Source: Cyclobacterium plantarum
GTDB lineage: Bacteria > Bacteroidota > Bacteroidia > Cytophagales > Cyclobacteriaceae
Direction: 5' to 3'
DNA: 64,000 bases
NCBI RefSeq assembly: GCF_011290685.1
Contig: NZ_JAANYN010000005.1
Coordinates: forward strand, 477,194-541,193
Shown: positions 9,032-17,243 of the stretch, piece by piece
Layout: every line of letters begins with the position of its first letter
How positions within the stretch are numbered: the stretch's first letter is position 1
Made by a program: the position numbers and the translations under genes
Notes under the pieces: generated by a model
The model's input: the letters and a program-made list of their open reading frames with translations, nothing else
What the model was told of the DNA's origin: nothing
Databases searched by the model: none

Positions 9032-10965
9032 TATTTGTAACTCCTTTCTGTGGGCTTTGTAAATTCAAACTGTAAAGGTTCTTTTATCAGCACGGGGGTA
9101 TCTTCATTTTTTTTCCAGCAGGAAATGTAACTGAAATCACTATCATTTCTTTTTGCTTCCCCATCCGGAGTTTGGTGTTCCTCCCTAAAATGAGCCCCGC
9201 AGGACTCTTCCCTGCTCAGCGCATCAATACACATCAATTCACCGATTTCCAGGTAATCCGCTACCCTCCCGGCTTTTTCCAATTCTTCATTAATACCCTG
9301 AAGGACCTGGGGTATTTTCAATTCCTGGAAGAAGGATTTCCTCAACACCCGGATAGATTCTATGGCTTCTGTCAATCCTTTGGCTGACCTGGATAGACCG
9401 CATTTGTCATAGAGTATCTTACCCAACTCCCGGTGAAAATGGTCCACTGTCTTGCTACCGTTTATTCCGGACAATTCTTCCAGCTGTGATCGCACCTGGT
9501 TTTCGGCGTTCATAAATGCTTCTGAACTTGATTCGGGTGGTGTAGCTTTGCCCTGCTGTGCCAGATATTGAGGTAATGTCTGAGGCAGTATATAATACCC
9601 ATCTATGCAAGCTTGCAGCAAAGAATTGGCACCAAGCCGGTTGGCGCCGTGGTCTGAAAAGTTAGCTTCTCCTATAGCGTATAATCCAGGTATATTGGTG
9701 CTAAGTTCATAATCTACCCATAGCCCCCCCATGGAGAAATGTGCCGCCGGGGAAATCATCATGGGTTGTTGATAGGCATTGATACCCGTGATTTTTTCGT
9801 ACATATTGAATAAATTGCCGTATTTTTTGCTGATAATATCTTTTCCCTGAGTAGCGATGGCATCTTTAAAATCCAGGTAAACGGCATTTTTCAGGGGACC
9901 TACCCCATGCCCTGCATCAATTCGCTCTTTGGCAGCTCTGGAGGCAATATCCCTTGGGGCCAGGTTGCCATAGGAGGGGTACTTTCTTTCCAGGTAATAA
10001 TCCCTGTCTTCCTCTGGTATCTCAATGGCTTTTCTGTTTTCATTCTTGGTTTGTGGCACCCATATCCTGCCGTCGTTCCTTAAGGACTCTGACATGAGGG
10101 TAAGTTTAGATTGGTAGTTTCCTGCCTGGGGAAGACAGGTGGGGTGTATTTGGGTCCAGCTGGGACAAGATGTCCATGCTCCTTTCTTGTGTGCACGCCA
10201 AATGGCAGAACCATTGCAGCCCATAGCCAGCGTGGACAGGTAATAGATTTTACCAAATCCACCGGTGGCCAGTACTACTGCATGTGCTGCATGTCTGCTG
10301 ATTTCTCCATTGTCCATGTTTCGCACAATAATTCCCTTTGCCACTCCATTCTCCGTGACCAGGTCCAACATTTCATGGCGGGTAAAACTTTTTATCCTGC
10401 CCAAATGAACCTGTCGCATCATGGCCTGGTAGGCCCCCAGAAGAAGTTGCTGGCCTGTTTGTCCTCTGGCATAAAAAGTTCTGCTTACTTGAACACCACC
10501 AAAGGAGCGATTTGCCAGGTATCCGCTGTATTCTCTGGCAAATGGGACTCCCTGGGCGACTGCCTGGTCGATCAGGTGGGAAGAACATTCTGCCAGCCGG
10601 TATACATTGGCTTCCCGGGCCCGGAAATCACCTCCTTTTAAAGTATCATAAAACATTCTGTAAACACTGTCTCCATCATTTTTATAATTTTTCATCGCAT
10701 TAACCCCTCCTTGTGCAGCCACGGAATGGGCCCTTCTAGGAGAATCCTGAAAACAAAAAGTGGAGACATTATATCCCAGTTCGGCAAGGCTGGCAGCAGC
10801 TGATGCTCCTGAAAGACCTGTGCCCACTACAAGAATCTTGTATTGGTGCCTGTTGTTTGGACTGATCAGGCGTGTTTTGTCCTTGAAGTTGGACCACTTG
10901 TCCTTCAAGTCGCCTTCCGGTATTTTTGCGTTGGGAGTAGTGGCCGTGTCGGTAGTGTAATACAT
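9031..10965 (-). CDS. sdhA: Succinate dehydrogenase/fumarate reductase flavoprotein subunit
   Basis: A 644-residue flavoprotein that interconverts succinate and fumarate. The dinucleotide loop is GTGLSG (48-53), the covalent FAD attachment is H80 in [13 protein letters not shown], and active-site motifs [16 protein letters not shown] and [14 protein letters not shown] are present, as is [20 protein letters not shown]. Length and the N-terminal [11 protein letters not shown] element match the Bacteroidota type-B complex II group. Several normally steady positions differ ([30 protein letters not shown]), suggesting a divergent copy. In this phylum sdhC normally precedes sdhA; here the upstream 347 bases contain no gene. 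Confidence 0.93.
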   Translation of the reverse strand: MYYTTDTATTPNAKIPEGDLKDKWSNFKDKTRLISPNNRHQYKILVVGTGLSGASAAASLAELGYNVSTFCFQDSPRRAHSVAAQGGVNAMKNYKNDGDSVYRMFYDTLKGGDFRAREANVYRLAECSSHLIDQAVAQGVPFAREYSGYLANRSFGGVQVSRTFYARGQTGQQLLLGAYQAMMRQVHLGRIKSFTRHEMLDLVTENGVAKGIIVRNMDNGEISRHAAHAVVLATGGFGKIYYLSTLAMGCNGSAIWRAHKKGAWTSCPSWTQIHPTCLPQAGNYQSKLTLMSESLRNDGRIWVPQTKNENRKAIEIPEEDRDYYLERKYPSYGNLAPRDIASRAAKERIDAGHGVGPLKNAVYLDFKDAIATQGKDIISKKYGNLFNMYEKITGINAYQQPMMISPAAHFSMGGLWVDYELSTNIPGLYAIGEANFSDHGANRLGANSLLQACIDGYYILPQTLPQYLAQQGKATPPESSSEAFMNAENQVRSQLEELSGINGSKTVDHFHRELGKILYDKCGLSRSAKGLTEAIESIRVLRKSFFQELKIPQVLQGINEELEKAGRVADYLEIGELMCIDALSREESCGAHFREEHQTPDGEAKRNDSDFSYISCWKKNEDTPVLIKEPLQFEFTKPTERSYK

Positions 10966-11091
10966 TAAAAATGTTTTAGCTATTTGTATTACCCTAATAA
11001 TAATAAATTTTCCCGATTGTTCCCAATGGTTGAGATAGGGAGTTGATTAGGCATTGTAATACTTGTCACCAAAATTCAGGTAGGGTATACC

Positions 11092-11099
11092 TATATTTG
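11092..11099 (+). promoter_or_regulatory. Putative -7 promoter motif TATATTTG
   Basis: A perfect match to TAnnTTTG on the plus strand. A good TTG at the ideal 19-20 base distance is not seen (one lies about 26 bases upstream), so the call is tentative. It would drive a leader of about 200 bases ahead of the hydroxylase gene, or a small RNA ending at the hairpin at 11171. Confidence 0.35.
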
Positions 11100-11170
11100 T
11101 TCGTTGAGAATAAAAGTCAGGTTGATAAATTTCACGAATTAATTTGTTTATTACTGGGTTTAATAGCGAT

Positions 11171-11200
11171 AAAGAGGGGGCTTGTGTAAGTCTCCTCTTT
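11171..11200. other. 13-bp hairpin in the hydroxylase leader
   Basis: AAAGAGGGGGCTT (11171-11183) pairs with AAGTCTCCTCTTT (11188-11200) around a GTGT loop, with one or two G-T wobbles. No T-run follows on either strand, so it is not a textbook terminator. It may be a leader structure, an RNA-stability element, or the 3-prime end of a small RNA. Confidence 0.5.
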
Positions 11201-11312
11201 TCAAAAAATGGAATTTTATTTCACCTGATTTCAGATTGGATAACAACTGGAAAGAATATTCGTGTGAAAACCTTATGACTACCTGGACTGTCTAGCTAAA
11301 GATTTAAATAAT

Positions 11313-12185
11313 ATGGGAAAGTACATCCGCATTATTTCCGATGCCTATTATGGGTATTTCAATTACCTGATGAACGAAATCATGTATCCCTCCTGGACCA
11401 ACTACTTCTGGTGGCTGGTAGGGCTTTCCTTGGTGGTTTGGCTACTTGAATTGGTTTTTCCCTGGAGGAAATCACAGCCTGCTCTCAGAAAAGACTTTTG
11501 GTTGGATGGCTTTTACATGTTTTTTAATTTCTTTCTGTTTTCCCTGATTGCTTACAATGCCATTTCCAACGTAGCGGTGGAGGCCTTTAATGATTTTCTT
11601 GGGCTTTTTGGTATCAGTAACCTGGTAGCAATTGAAGTGAGTTCCTGGCCGAAATGGGCACAATTTGTTTTGTTATTTGTTGTGGCGGATTTTATCCAAT
11701 GGAATGTTCACCGCATGCTCCACCGGGTGCCGGCACTATGGGAATTCCATAAGGTGCACCATTCTGTAGAGCAAATGGGCTTTGCGGCGCATCTGCGATT
11801 CCATTGGATGGAAACCATTGTTTACAAGAGTGCGCAATACATACCCCTGGCCATGATAGGCTTTGGCCTGATAGACTTTTTTCTGGTACATATTTTCGCA
11901 ACGGCCATAGGACACCTGAATCATGCGAACCTGAGGATCACTTATGGCCCGTTGAAATATGTCCTGAACAACCCCATCATGCATATCTGGCATCATTCCA
12001 AAAAGCTGCCCGAAGGATCGTATGGGGTGAATTATGGGCTGACCTTAAGTGTCTGGGATTATTTGTTTGGAACAGCATACATTCCACATGAAGGAAGGGA
12101 TATTCCCCTGGGCTTTGATGGCATGGAAACATTTCCCAAAACTTTTTGGCAACAGATCACCTATCCTTACAGGAAGAAAAAGTAA
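11313..12185 (+). CDS. Fatty acid hydroxylase / sterol desaturase family membrane enzyme
   Basis: A 290-residue integral membrane di-iron oxygenase. Several hydrophobic segments (about residues 30-50, 65-85, 115-130, 175-195) surround the conserved histidine clusters: H133 and H137 (HRMLHR), H146, H149 and H150 (HKVHH), H201 and H204, and H224, H227 and H228 (HIWHH). These bind the two irons used to hydroxylate or desaturate lipid chains. The substrate may be a fatty acid, carotenoid or sterol-like lipid; nothing nearby decides. The C-terminus (YPYRKKK) looks natural, yet the stop codon lies directly against the remnant of an unrelated GH16 gene. Confidence 0.88.
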   Translation: MGKYIRIISDAYYGYFNYLMNEIMYPSWTNYFWWLVGLSLVVWLLELVFPWRKSQPALRKDFWLDGFYMFFNFFLFSLIAYNAISNVAVEAFNDFLGLFGISNLVAIEVSSWPKWAQFVLLFVVADFIQWNVHRMLHRVPALWEFHKVHHSVEQMGFAAHLRFHWMETIVYKSAQYIPLAMIGFGLIDFFLVHIFATAIGHLNHANLRITYGPLKYVLNNPIMHIWHHSKKLPEGSYGVNYGLTLSVWDYLFGTAYIPHEGRDIPLGFDGMETFPKTFWQQITYPYRKKK

Positions 12186-12187
12186 TT

Positions 12188-12580
12188 GGAGAAATTGATG
12201 TGATGGAATATTATCTTTCGGATGGAGAACCCACCATACTGGCCAATGCAGCCTGGGCACATCCCGATAAAAGAGCCAATTGGGATGAATCAAAAATTTC
12301 ATTTTCAGATTTCCTGGAGAAAGACCCCGATTGGCCAGCAAAATTTCACGTATGGAAACTGGACTGGACGGAGGATCATATCAAGTTGTATTTGGATGAT
12401 GAACTGCTCAATGAAGTGGACCTTCAGAAGACGGTAAATCCTGATGGTTTCAATCCGTTTCACCAGCCCCACTATATACTATTAAACCTGGCCATAGGTG
12501 GGAATGGTGGGGATCCATCAGGCACATTATTCCCCAAACAGTATGTTGTGGATTATGTCAGGGTTTATCAGGCGGATTAG
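12188..12580 (+). pseudogene. C-terminal half of a GH16 beta-glucanase, N-terminus missing
   Basis: The frame reads GEIDVMEYYLSDGEPT, the glycoside hydrolase family 16 active-site motif with both catalytic glutamates (codons at 12191 and 12206), and continues to a normal GH16 end with FHVWKLDWTEDHIKLYLDD, LLNLAIGGNGGDPSGT and YVVDYVRVYQ. The roughly 130 residues and signal peptide that should come first are absent. Homology starts 2 bases after the stop of the preceding hydroxylase and in another reading frame. The only start in this frame is a TTG at 12146 inside the hydroxylase gene. I read it as a deletion remnant of a laminarinase- or lichenase-like enzyme. Confidence 0.85.
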
Positions 12581-12656
12581 GTTTTCCTGATTCAAAGGTT
12601 AATTTAATGCGGATTTAAACCGAAATTTTTAAGACGAGCAACAAATGATAAGTTAT

Positions 12657-13697
12657 TTAGTCTGAAAGGGTTGAAGCGGCATGGTCCAGTTGGTAATGAG
12701 CCTGCAAAAGATCTCCGCCAAAATCGTTTTGCAAATCCCGAATGACAGTATGCACATGATTCGCATTGTTTTGAATATTGTCATATTCAATGATGAGGTC
12801 AGCACCTTGTATCCTGTAATAATGCGGTTCCCCTACCTGGTTTATTTCACTGCCTGCCCAGGCAAATGAGAAAGAATCCCAACCTATGCGGTTGATTCTG
12901 TCCATGAGCTTTTTCAGGTATTCAGCGGTATTTCGAGAAAGATAAACCTGTACCAGGTTTTTAAATAAAGTTTGTTGTTCTGTATTCAGGGAACTAAAAG
13001 AAAGCCCTTTTGGCTCCAGTTCCGATGCCTTGCGGTCATTGGAGGTGATAATGTCAAAAGGAGCCTCGTTGCTGAATTTAGCGATTTTTTTTTGGGACTC
13101 AGTAAGGGATGCAAGCAAGGCAAAACCCTGATTGGTCTCCTCTGCCAAAACCTGCCTGTCCATCTGGGGTCCTGAAAGTACAATGCCCGGATTAGCCCCC
13201 ATAAAGGAGGGTGTGGTGGAGACCAGGGTGCCTTTCGATGAAGAGAAATTGAGCGATAGGTGGTGACCCTCAAGTCGCCATCCCCAATCATTGGATTTAT
13301 CCGGTGAACCAAAAATGCTAAAATGATAGTTTAAAGGATCCCGGTAACTGTCATCTGAAGGCCGGTTTTCTACTTCCCTCAATACGTTTTCAAGTTCAAT
13401 TATGGCTTCTGCCCTTGTTTTTCCTGCTTCCCCCAGCGAAGCGCGCATCAGGGTAAGGGCAGCTGCTTTTTGTTGTTCATTGAAGTCGTGAAAGGTGGGG
13501 CCTTTTCTTTCTCTGGGCACAAAATGCCAGTTAAACCTTTCTTGGTGATCAAAAGGGAAACAGGCCTGATTTTTAAGTTCCTTGTCCAGACTTTGGATAA
13601 AGTCCGTTGCCAAAGGAGCTAAATGCTGCCCGTAACCAGGCGACATGGCCAATAGGGTCAAAAGCAGTACAAGAGAGCACTTGAGGAGAGGAATCAT
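12657..13697 (-). CDS. Secreted DUF3500 family protein
   Basis: A 346-residue protein with a Sec signal (MIPLLKCSLVLLLTLLAMSPGYGQ) and the pattern of the DUF3500 family: QERFNWHFVPRERKGPTFHDF, LNYHFSIFGSPDKSNDWGWRLEGHHLSLNFS and WAGSEINQVGEPHYYRIQGADLIIEYDN. Family members are periplasmic or secreted with no established enzyme activity that I can name. The gene follows the FG-GAP protein by 43 bases on the same strand, so the two are probably an operon. The family call is from remembered motifs. Confidence 0.8.
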   Translation of the reverse strand: MIPLLKCSLVLLLTLLAMSPGYGQHLAPLATDFIQSLDKELKNQACFPFDHQERFNWHFVPRERKGPTFHDFNEQQKAAALTLMRASLGEAGKTRAEAIIELENVLREVENRPSDDSYRDPLNYHFSIFGSPDKSNDWGWRLEGHHLSLNFSSSKGTLVSTTPSFMGANPGIVLSGPQMDRQVLAEETNQGFALLASLTESQKKIAKFSNEAPFDIITSNDRKASELEPKGLSFSSLNTEQQTLFKNLVQVYLSRNTAEYLKKLMDRINRIGWDSFSFAWAGSEINQVGEPHYYRIQGADLIIEYDNIQNNANHVHTVIRDLQNDFGGDLLQAHYQLDHAASTLSD

Positions 13698-13740
13698 GGG
13701 ACTGTGATTATTTGGTGAACTTTAAGGTATAGCACAACGA

Positions 13741-14910
13741 TCAATTGCTTTTGTTCCAATAAATTTTAAGGTTTTTGGTAGCTCTTCCCGATGCAATGAT
13801 TTCAGGTTTGCCATCTCCATTCAAATCCGCTACTTTGAGGTCTTCGCAAGCCATTCCGTTTTTATCTACCCAATGTGCTTTCCAGGAATGGTCAGGACCT
13901 GTATAAAAAAGTTTGATGCCTAAATCCCCTGAATCGTTTGGTTCTCTCCATCCAATAATAATCTGATCTTCTCCCTGCTCAAGTAAATCGCCTGTAGCCA
14001 ATCCATGTCCCTGATTCATGTCGGAAGTAAGTTCTTTCCGCATCAGGTTATCTCTGGTAAATTTGTCATCATTCGGAAGATATACCGATAGGGTAGGGCC
14101 ATGGAAAGGCTCAACCCCGGTGAGGAAGGGATGTCCGGATGCATTTTTGCCAATGCGGATTTCTCCAAAGCCATGATCGTCAACCAACCAGGTACCATTT
14201 GGGTGGGCCTGCCATTCATTATTGGCATAATGAAAGGCTTTGACACCTTCCTTGCCACCTATATAAAGTGATTCCCCCGCTTTCTCATTGGGAGAGATTT
14301 CCAGATTATGGGTAATGTGCATGGACTGATCGATGACCCAATGCTTCCAGTCAAGGCCTTTTTCGTCTTGCATTTCATAGCCGATTACCTTCACACCCGC
14401 TCCTTCTCCACCCGAATTTCCCCTGCCATGTAATGGAAGCATGACCAAATGAAAAAGGCCTTTATCCGCTTTTATCCAGCGCATGCGGTGTACAGTCGGC
14501 TCATGGTGAAGTTTTACAGGTTCCCATTTTTGGGTCGGATCCGTGGGCCTTATCAGGTAATGAACGGATCCGGAAAGACTGTCATCTGAGGTTTCGCCGG
14601 GATTCCATTGGGCACCCACAGCCACCTCCACTTTTCCATCTCCATTGATATCCCGGGCAGCAATGCATACATTATCATTAGGAGTGAGGTTTTCTACCAT
14701 GACAAACCTTTTCCAGTCCCCATTTCTATACCAAACAAACTCCTTCTTGTCGGCCAGTAGAATATCCGGTTTGCCGTCTCCATCAACATCGCCAATGGCA
14801 AGGCCATAGCCAATTTCAATTTGATTATCCAGGGTTTGCTCCTCAAAGATGGGGTTGGGATCCTGGCTGAACAGTACTGATGCTACTAAAATGAAAGGCA
14901 GGTATATCAT
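13741..14910 (-). CDS. Secreted FG-GAP/VCBS repeat protein
   Basis: About 389 residues: signal peptide MIYLPFILVASVLFSQDPNP, then a beta-propeller built of FG-GAP/VCBS repeats whose calcium-binding loops are visible as DVDGDGKPDILLAD, DINGDGKVEVAVGA and DLNGDGKPEIIASG, with weaker repeats between. I chose the ATG at 14910 because it starts a clean signal peptide; the frame extends to a TTG at 14949. Such propellers bind carbohydrate or act as sugar lyases/dehydratases, but no function can be assigned. It is followed by the DUF3500 gene and preceded by an SDR gene on the same strand. Confidence 0.8.
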   Translation of the reverse strand: MIYLPFILVASVLFSQDPNPIFEEQTLDNQIEIGYGLAIGDVDGDGKPDILLADKKEFVWYRNGDWKRFVMVENLTPNDNVCIAARDINGDGKVEVAVGAQWNPGETSDDSLSGSVHYLIRPTDPTQKWEPVKLHHEPTVHRMRWIKADKGLFHLVMLPLHGRGNSGGEGAGVKVIGYEMQDEKGLDWKHWVIDQSMHITHNLEISPNEKAGESLYIGGKEGVKAFHYANNEWQAHPNGTWLVDDHGFGEIRIGKNASGHPFLTGVEPFHGPTLSVYLPNDDKFTRDNLMRKELTSDMNQGHGLATGDLLEQGEDQIIIGWREPNDSGDLGIKLFYTGPDHSWKAHWVDKNGMACEDLKVADLNGDGKPEIIASGRATKNLKIYWNKSN

Positions 14911-14987
14911 GGGTTTTGATTGGGTTTTGCTTTCTCTAAATTTAATCAAAAAAATGATACATGCCTAATCAGCTGCTGCTAAAAGGA

Positions 14988-15653
14988 TTAAACCACCGAT
15001 TGACCTGATTTCAGAAATAAATGTATGGCTTCGGAAACCTCCACTTTTCCCCCCAGTATTTCAAAAGCTTGTGATCCCTGTAAGGATGTGTCCAGCATGT
15101 GGATCAAAACAGCAGCTACATCGGCCCTCGATATTTCTCCTTTTGAATTCAATACAGCTGCCACTTTTATTTTTCCGGTATATGGTCCGTCTGTTAATTT
15201 ACCCGGTCTGACAATAGCATATGGAAGGCCCGATGCTTTTAAATACTCGTCAGCCTTTTTTTTGGCCATTAGGTAATGCTGCATAGGTTCATCTGCCTTT
15301 TCGGCGTTTTCTGCCCCTCTGGAACTCAGTATAACGAATTTTTTTACCTGGTTTTTAAGAGCAAGGTCTATGCTTTTAATCGCACCCAACTCATCCACCA
15401 ATTTGGTTTTGTCTTTCCCGGTTTTGGAGCCTGATCCGGCGGCAAATATTACCTTGTCAATACCTGTAAATGCCTGGCTAAAATCCTTTTCCAAATCTCC
15501 CATAACGGTTTTTATACCCTTTTCCTCAAAAAACGACTGCTGAGATTTTTCCCGAATCATGGCAATAGGAGTATACTCCGGATGGGAAGATAATTGCTCA
15601 ACCAGTAATCGACCAGTTTTGCCATTTGCACCAATAATCAATATTTTTTCCAT
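14988..15653 (-). CDS. NAD(P)-binding atypical SDR oxidoreductase
   Basis: A 221-residue Rossmann protein starting MEKILIIGANGKTGRLLVEQL, the GxxGxxG dinucleotide loop of the NmrA/YwnB-like atypical short-chain dehydrogenases. KFVILSSRGAENA and YAIVRPGKLTDGPYTGKI are the usual second half of the fold, with a YLMAKKKADEYL segment that supplies a Y-x3-K-like pair. Proteins of this group reduce flavins, sense NADP(H) or modify small substrates; the role here is unknown. It starts the minus-strand series SDR, FG-GAP, DUF3500, but spacing (77 bases to the next ATG) does not prove co-transcription. Confidence 0.85.
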   Translation of the reverse strand: MEKILIIGANGKTGRLLVEQLSSHPEYTPIAMIREKSQQSFFEEKGIKTVMGDLEKDFSQAFTGIDKVIFAAGSGSKTGKDKTKLVDELGAIKSIDLALKNQVKKFVILSSRGAENAEKADEPMQHYLMAKKKADEYLKASGLPYAIVRPGKLTDGPYTGKIKVAAVLNSKGEISRADVAAVLIHMLDTSLQGSQAFEILGGKVEVSEAIHLFLKSGQSVV

Positions 15654-15762
15654 AATAATTTAAATTTGTTTCTCAGATTCACCCAAAAATTGTTCCAGTC
15701 AACAAAAAAAATTATTAAAAAACCTTAAAATTGATTTTTCCAAGCCCGGATGCAAAAAATGA

Positions 15763-16599
15763 TTACAGCCTAAGCAACAAACCTAACATGATTTTTCTCA
15801 TGGAAGGCTCTGCATGTGCCGCTGCCTTCAAGACATCCTGAAGACTGATTTTTTTTATATTTCCGGGTGTTCCCAGATCAGTAATAGCCGTGATGGCAAA
15901 CACTTTCATGTCAGAATGAACAGCTACGATCACTTCTGGTACGGTACTCATGCCTACCGCATCCGCACCAATGCTGCTCAGGTATTTGTATTCAGCCGGG
16001 GTTTCCAGGTTAGGGCCCTGTACCCCGGCGTATACTCCCTGATGCAAAGCAATTCCCTTTTCTTTTGCAATTTCTAGTGCCCACAGGATAAATTCAGGGC
16101 AATATGCCTGGCTCATATCCGGAAACCTGTCTCCGAAGCCAGCTACATTGGCTCCCCGGAGCGGATTTTCAGGAAACAAATCAATGTGGTCATTGATGAC
16201 CATTACATCCCCTATTTTATGTTGTAGGTTTAGGCCACCTGAAGCATTGGAAATGAGTAGTTGCCTGATGCCCAATTTTTTCATGACCCGAATGGGGAAA
16301 GTAACTTCTTTCATGGAGTAGCCTTCATAATAATGAAAGCGGCCTTTCATGGCCAGGATATTTTTACCACCAAGATTCCCCAGAATTAGCTTTCCATGGT
16401 GGGATTCTACTGTGGAAATAGGGAAGTAGGGGATGTCTTCGTAAGGGATTTCGAGTTTAACGTCAATGTCATTGATCAGGCTTCCAAGCCCCGTGCCGAG
16501 AATAATTCCGGTTTCAGGTTCTGTTTTCAACAGCCCTTGCAGGTGAAGGACTGCATGATCGATTTTTTCTGTATATGCTATCTCAGGTTCTTTTCGCAT
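15763..16599 (-). CDS. Purine nucleoside phosphorylase (trimeric, PNP/MTAP family)
   Basis: A 278-residue enzyme that splits purine nucleosides with phosphate to give the base and ribose-1-phosphate, for salvage. Family motifs are clear: GIILGTGLGSL (phosphate loop), VESHHGKLILG, MKGRFHYYEGYSM, LISNASGGLN, GVYAGVQGPNLETPAEYKYL and VGMSTVPEVIVAVH. At the position of the human base-selecting Asn243 it has D241 (AITDLG), which in MTAP-type enzymes contacts the 6-amino group, so adenosine-type substrates are possible. The gene has a promoter-like TATATTTG 51 bases upstream. Confidence 0.92.
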   Translation of the reverse strand: MRKEPEIAYTEKIDHAVLHLQGLLKTEPETGIILGTGLGSLINDIDVKLEIPYEDIPYFPISTVESHHGKLILGNLGGKNILAMKGRFHYYEGYSMKEVTFPIRVMKKLGIRQLLISNASGGLNLQHKIGDVMVINDHIDLFPENPLRGANVAGFGDRFPDMSQAYCPEFILWALEIAKEKGIALHQGVYAGVQGPNLETPAEYKYLSSIGADAVGMSTVPEVIVAVHSDMKVFAITAITDLGTPGNIKKISLQDVLKAAAHAEPSMRKIMLGLLLRL

Positions 16600-16649
16600 G
16601 ATCGGCTGGCTAAGAAAATTATTTCCCGTAAATGTGAAATGGTAGATTT

Positions 16650-16657
16650 CAAATATA
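16650..16657 (-). promoter_or_regulatory. Putative -7 motif TATATTTG of the nucleoside phosphorylase gene
   Basis: On the minus strand TATATTTG matches TAnnTTTG exactly and lies 51 bases before the ATG at 16599. No clear TTG sits at the ideal upstream distance, so support is only the -7 half. Confidence 0.4.
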
Positions 16658-16716
16658 GCAAATAAGAAACTTTATGGGGGGCATGATTGTATTTATGTAA
16701 TCAAAATTAAAGGTCT

Positions 16717-17241
16717 ATGATAAAAATTATAGTAAGCACCAATAGAAAGCAGGCTGTGTCAGCCAGTGTGGCAGAACTTTACCGGGAGATATTGGCGCAC
16801 AATGGGGCGGAGAGTGAGGTAATTAATTTGACCGAACTCCCGGATGACTTTGTTTTTACGGCACTTTATGAAAATAATGGTAAAAATAAAGCCTATAATG
16901 CTATTCATAATCGGGTAAAGGAAGGTGCAAAGTTTGTGTTTATCGTACCGGAATACAATGGATCTTTTCCGGGTATATTGAAGTCATTCATTGATGGGAT
17001 GACCTATCCCAACAGCTTCAGGTCCAAAAAATGTGCACTGGTGGGGATTTCCTCAGGTATCGGTGGAGGTGGCATTGCGCTGAGCCACCTGACCGATATT
17101 TTCAATTACCTGGGAATGCATGTATTGGCCAATAAAATCAAACTGGCCAAAATTGAGGAAAACATGTCAGATGGCCTGCTCACCAATAAGTTATACCTTA
17201 GCTTATTGCATGAACAGGCCAAATCACTGATTGATTTTTAA
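16717..17241 (+). CDS. NADPH-dependent FMN reductase family flavoprotein
   Basis: A 174-residue flavodoxin-like protein: MIKIIVSTNRKQAVSASVAELY forms the first strand and phosphate loop, FVFIVPEYNGSFPGILKSFIDG is the family hallmark that cradles FMN, and ALVGISSGIGGGGIALSHL closes the flavin site. Members reduce FMN, quinones, azo dyes or chromate with NAD(P)H. The physiological substrate is unknown. Its stop is only 2 bases from the convergent ftsZ stop codon, and I see no terminator between them. Confidence 0.88.
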   Translation: MIKIIVSTNRKQAVSASVAELYREILAHNGAESEVINLTELPDDFVFTALYENNGKNKAYNAIHNRVKEGAKFVFIVPEYNGSFPGILKSFIDGMTYPNSFRSKKCALVGISSGIGGGGIALSHLTDIFNYLGMHVLANKIKLAKIEENMSDGLLTNKLYLSLLHEQAKSLIDF

Positions 17242-17243
17242 TG

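Larger units (their letters stand above)
10966..11312. other. Intergenic stretch between sdhA and the hydroxylase gene
   Basis: This 347-base divergent region holds no open frame of useful length on either strand and no trace of an sdhC gene. It contains a perfect TATATTTG -7 motif (11092-11099, plus strand) and a 13-bp hairpin (11171-11200), both listed separately. Confidence 0.6.

Noticed and set aside
14911..14949. TTG start giving 13 more residues on the FG-GAP protein
   Set aside because: It would put a charged segment before an otherwise clean signal peptide that starts at the ATG at 14910.
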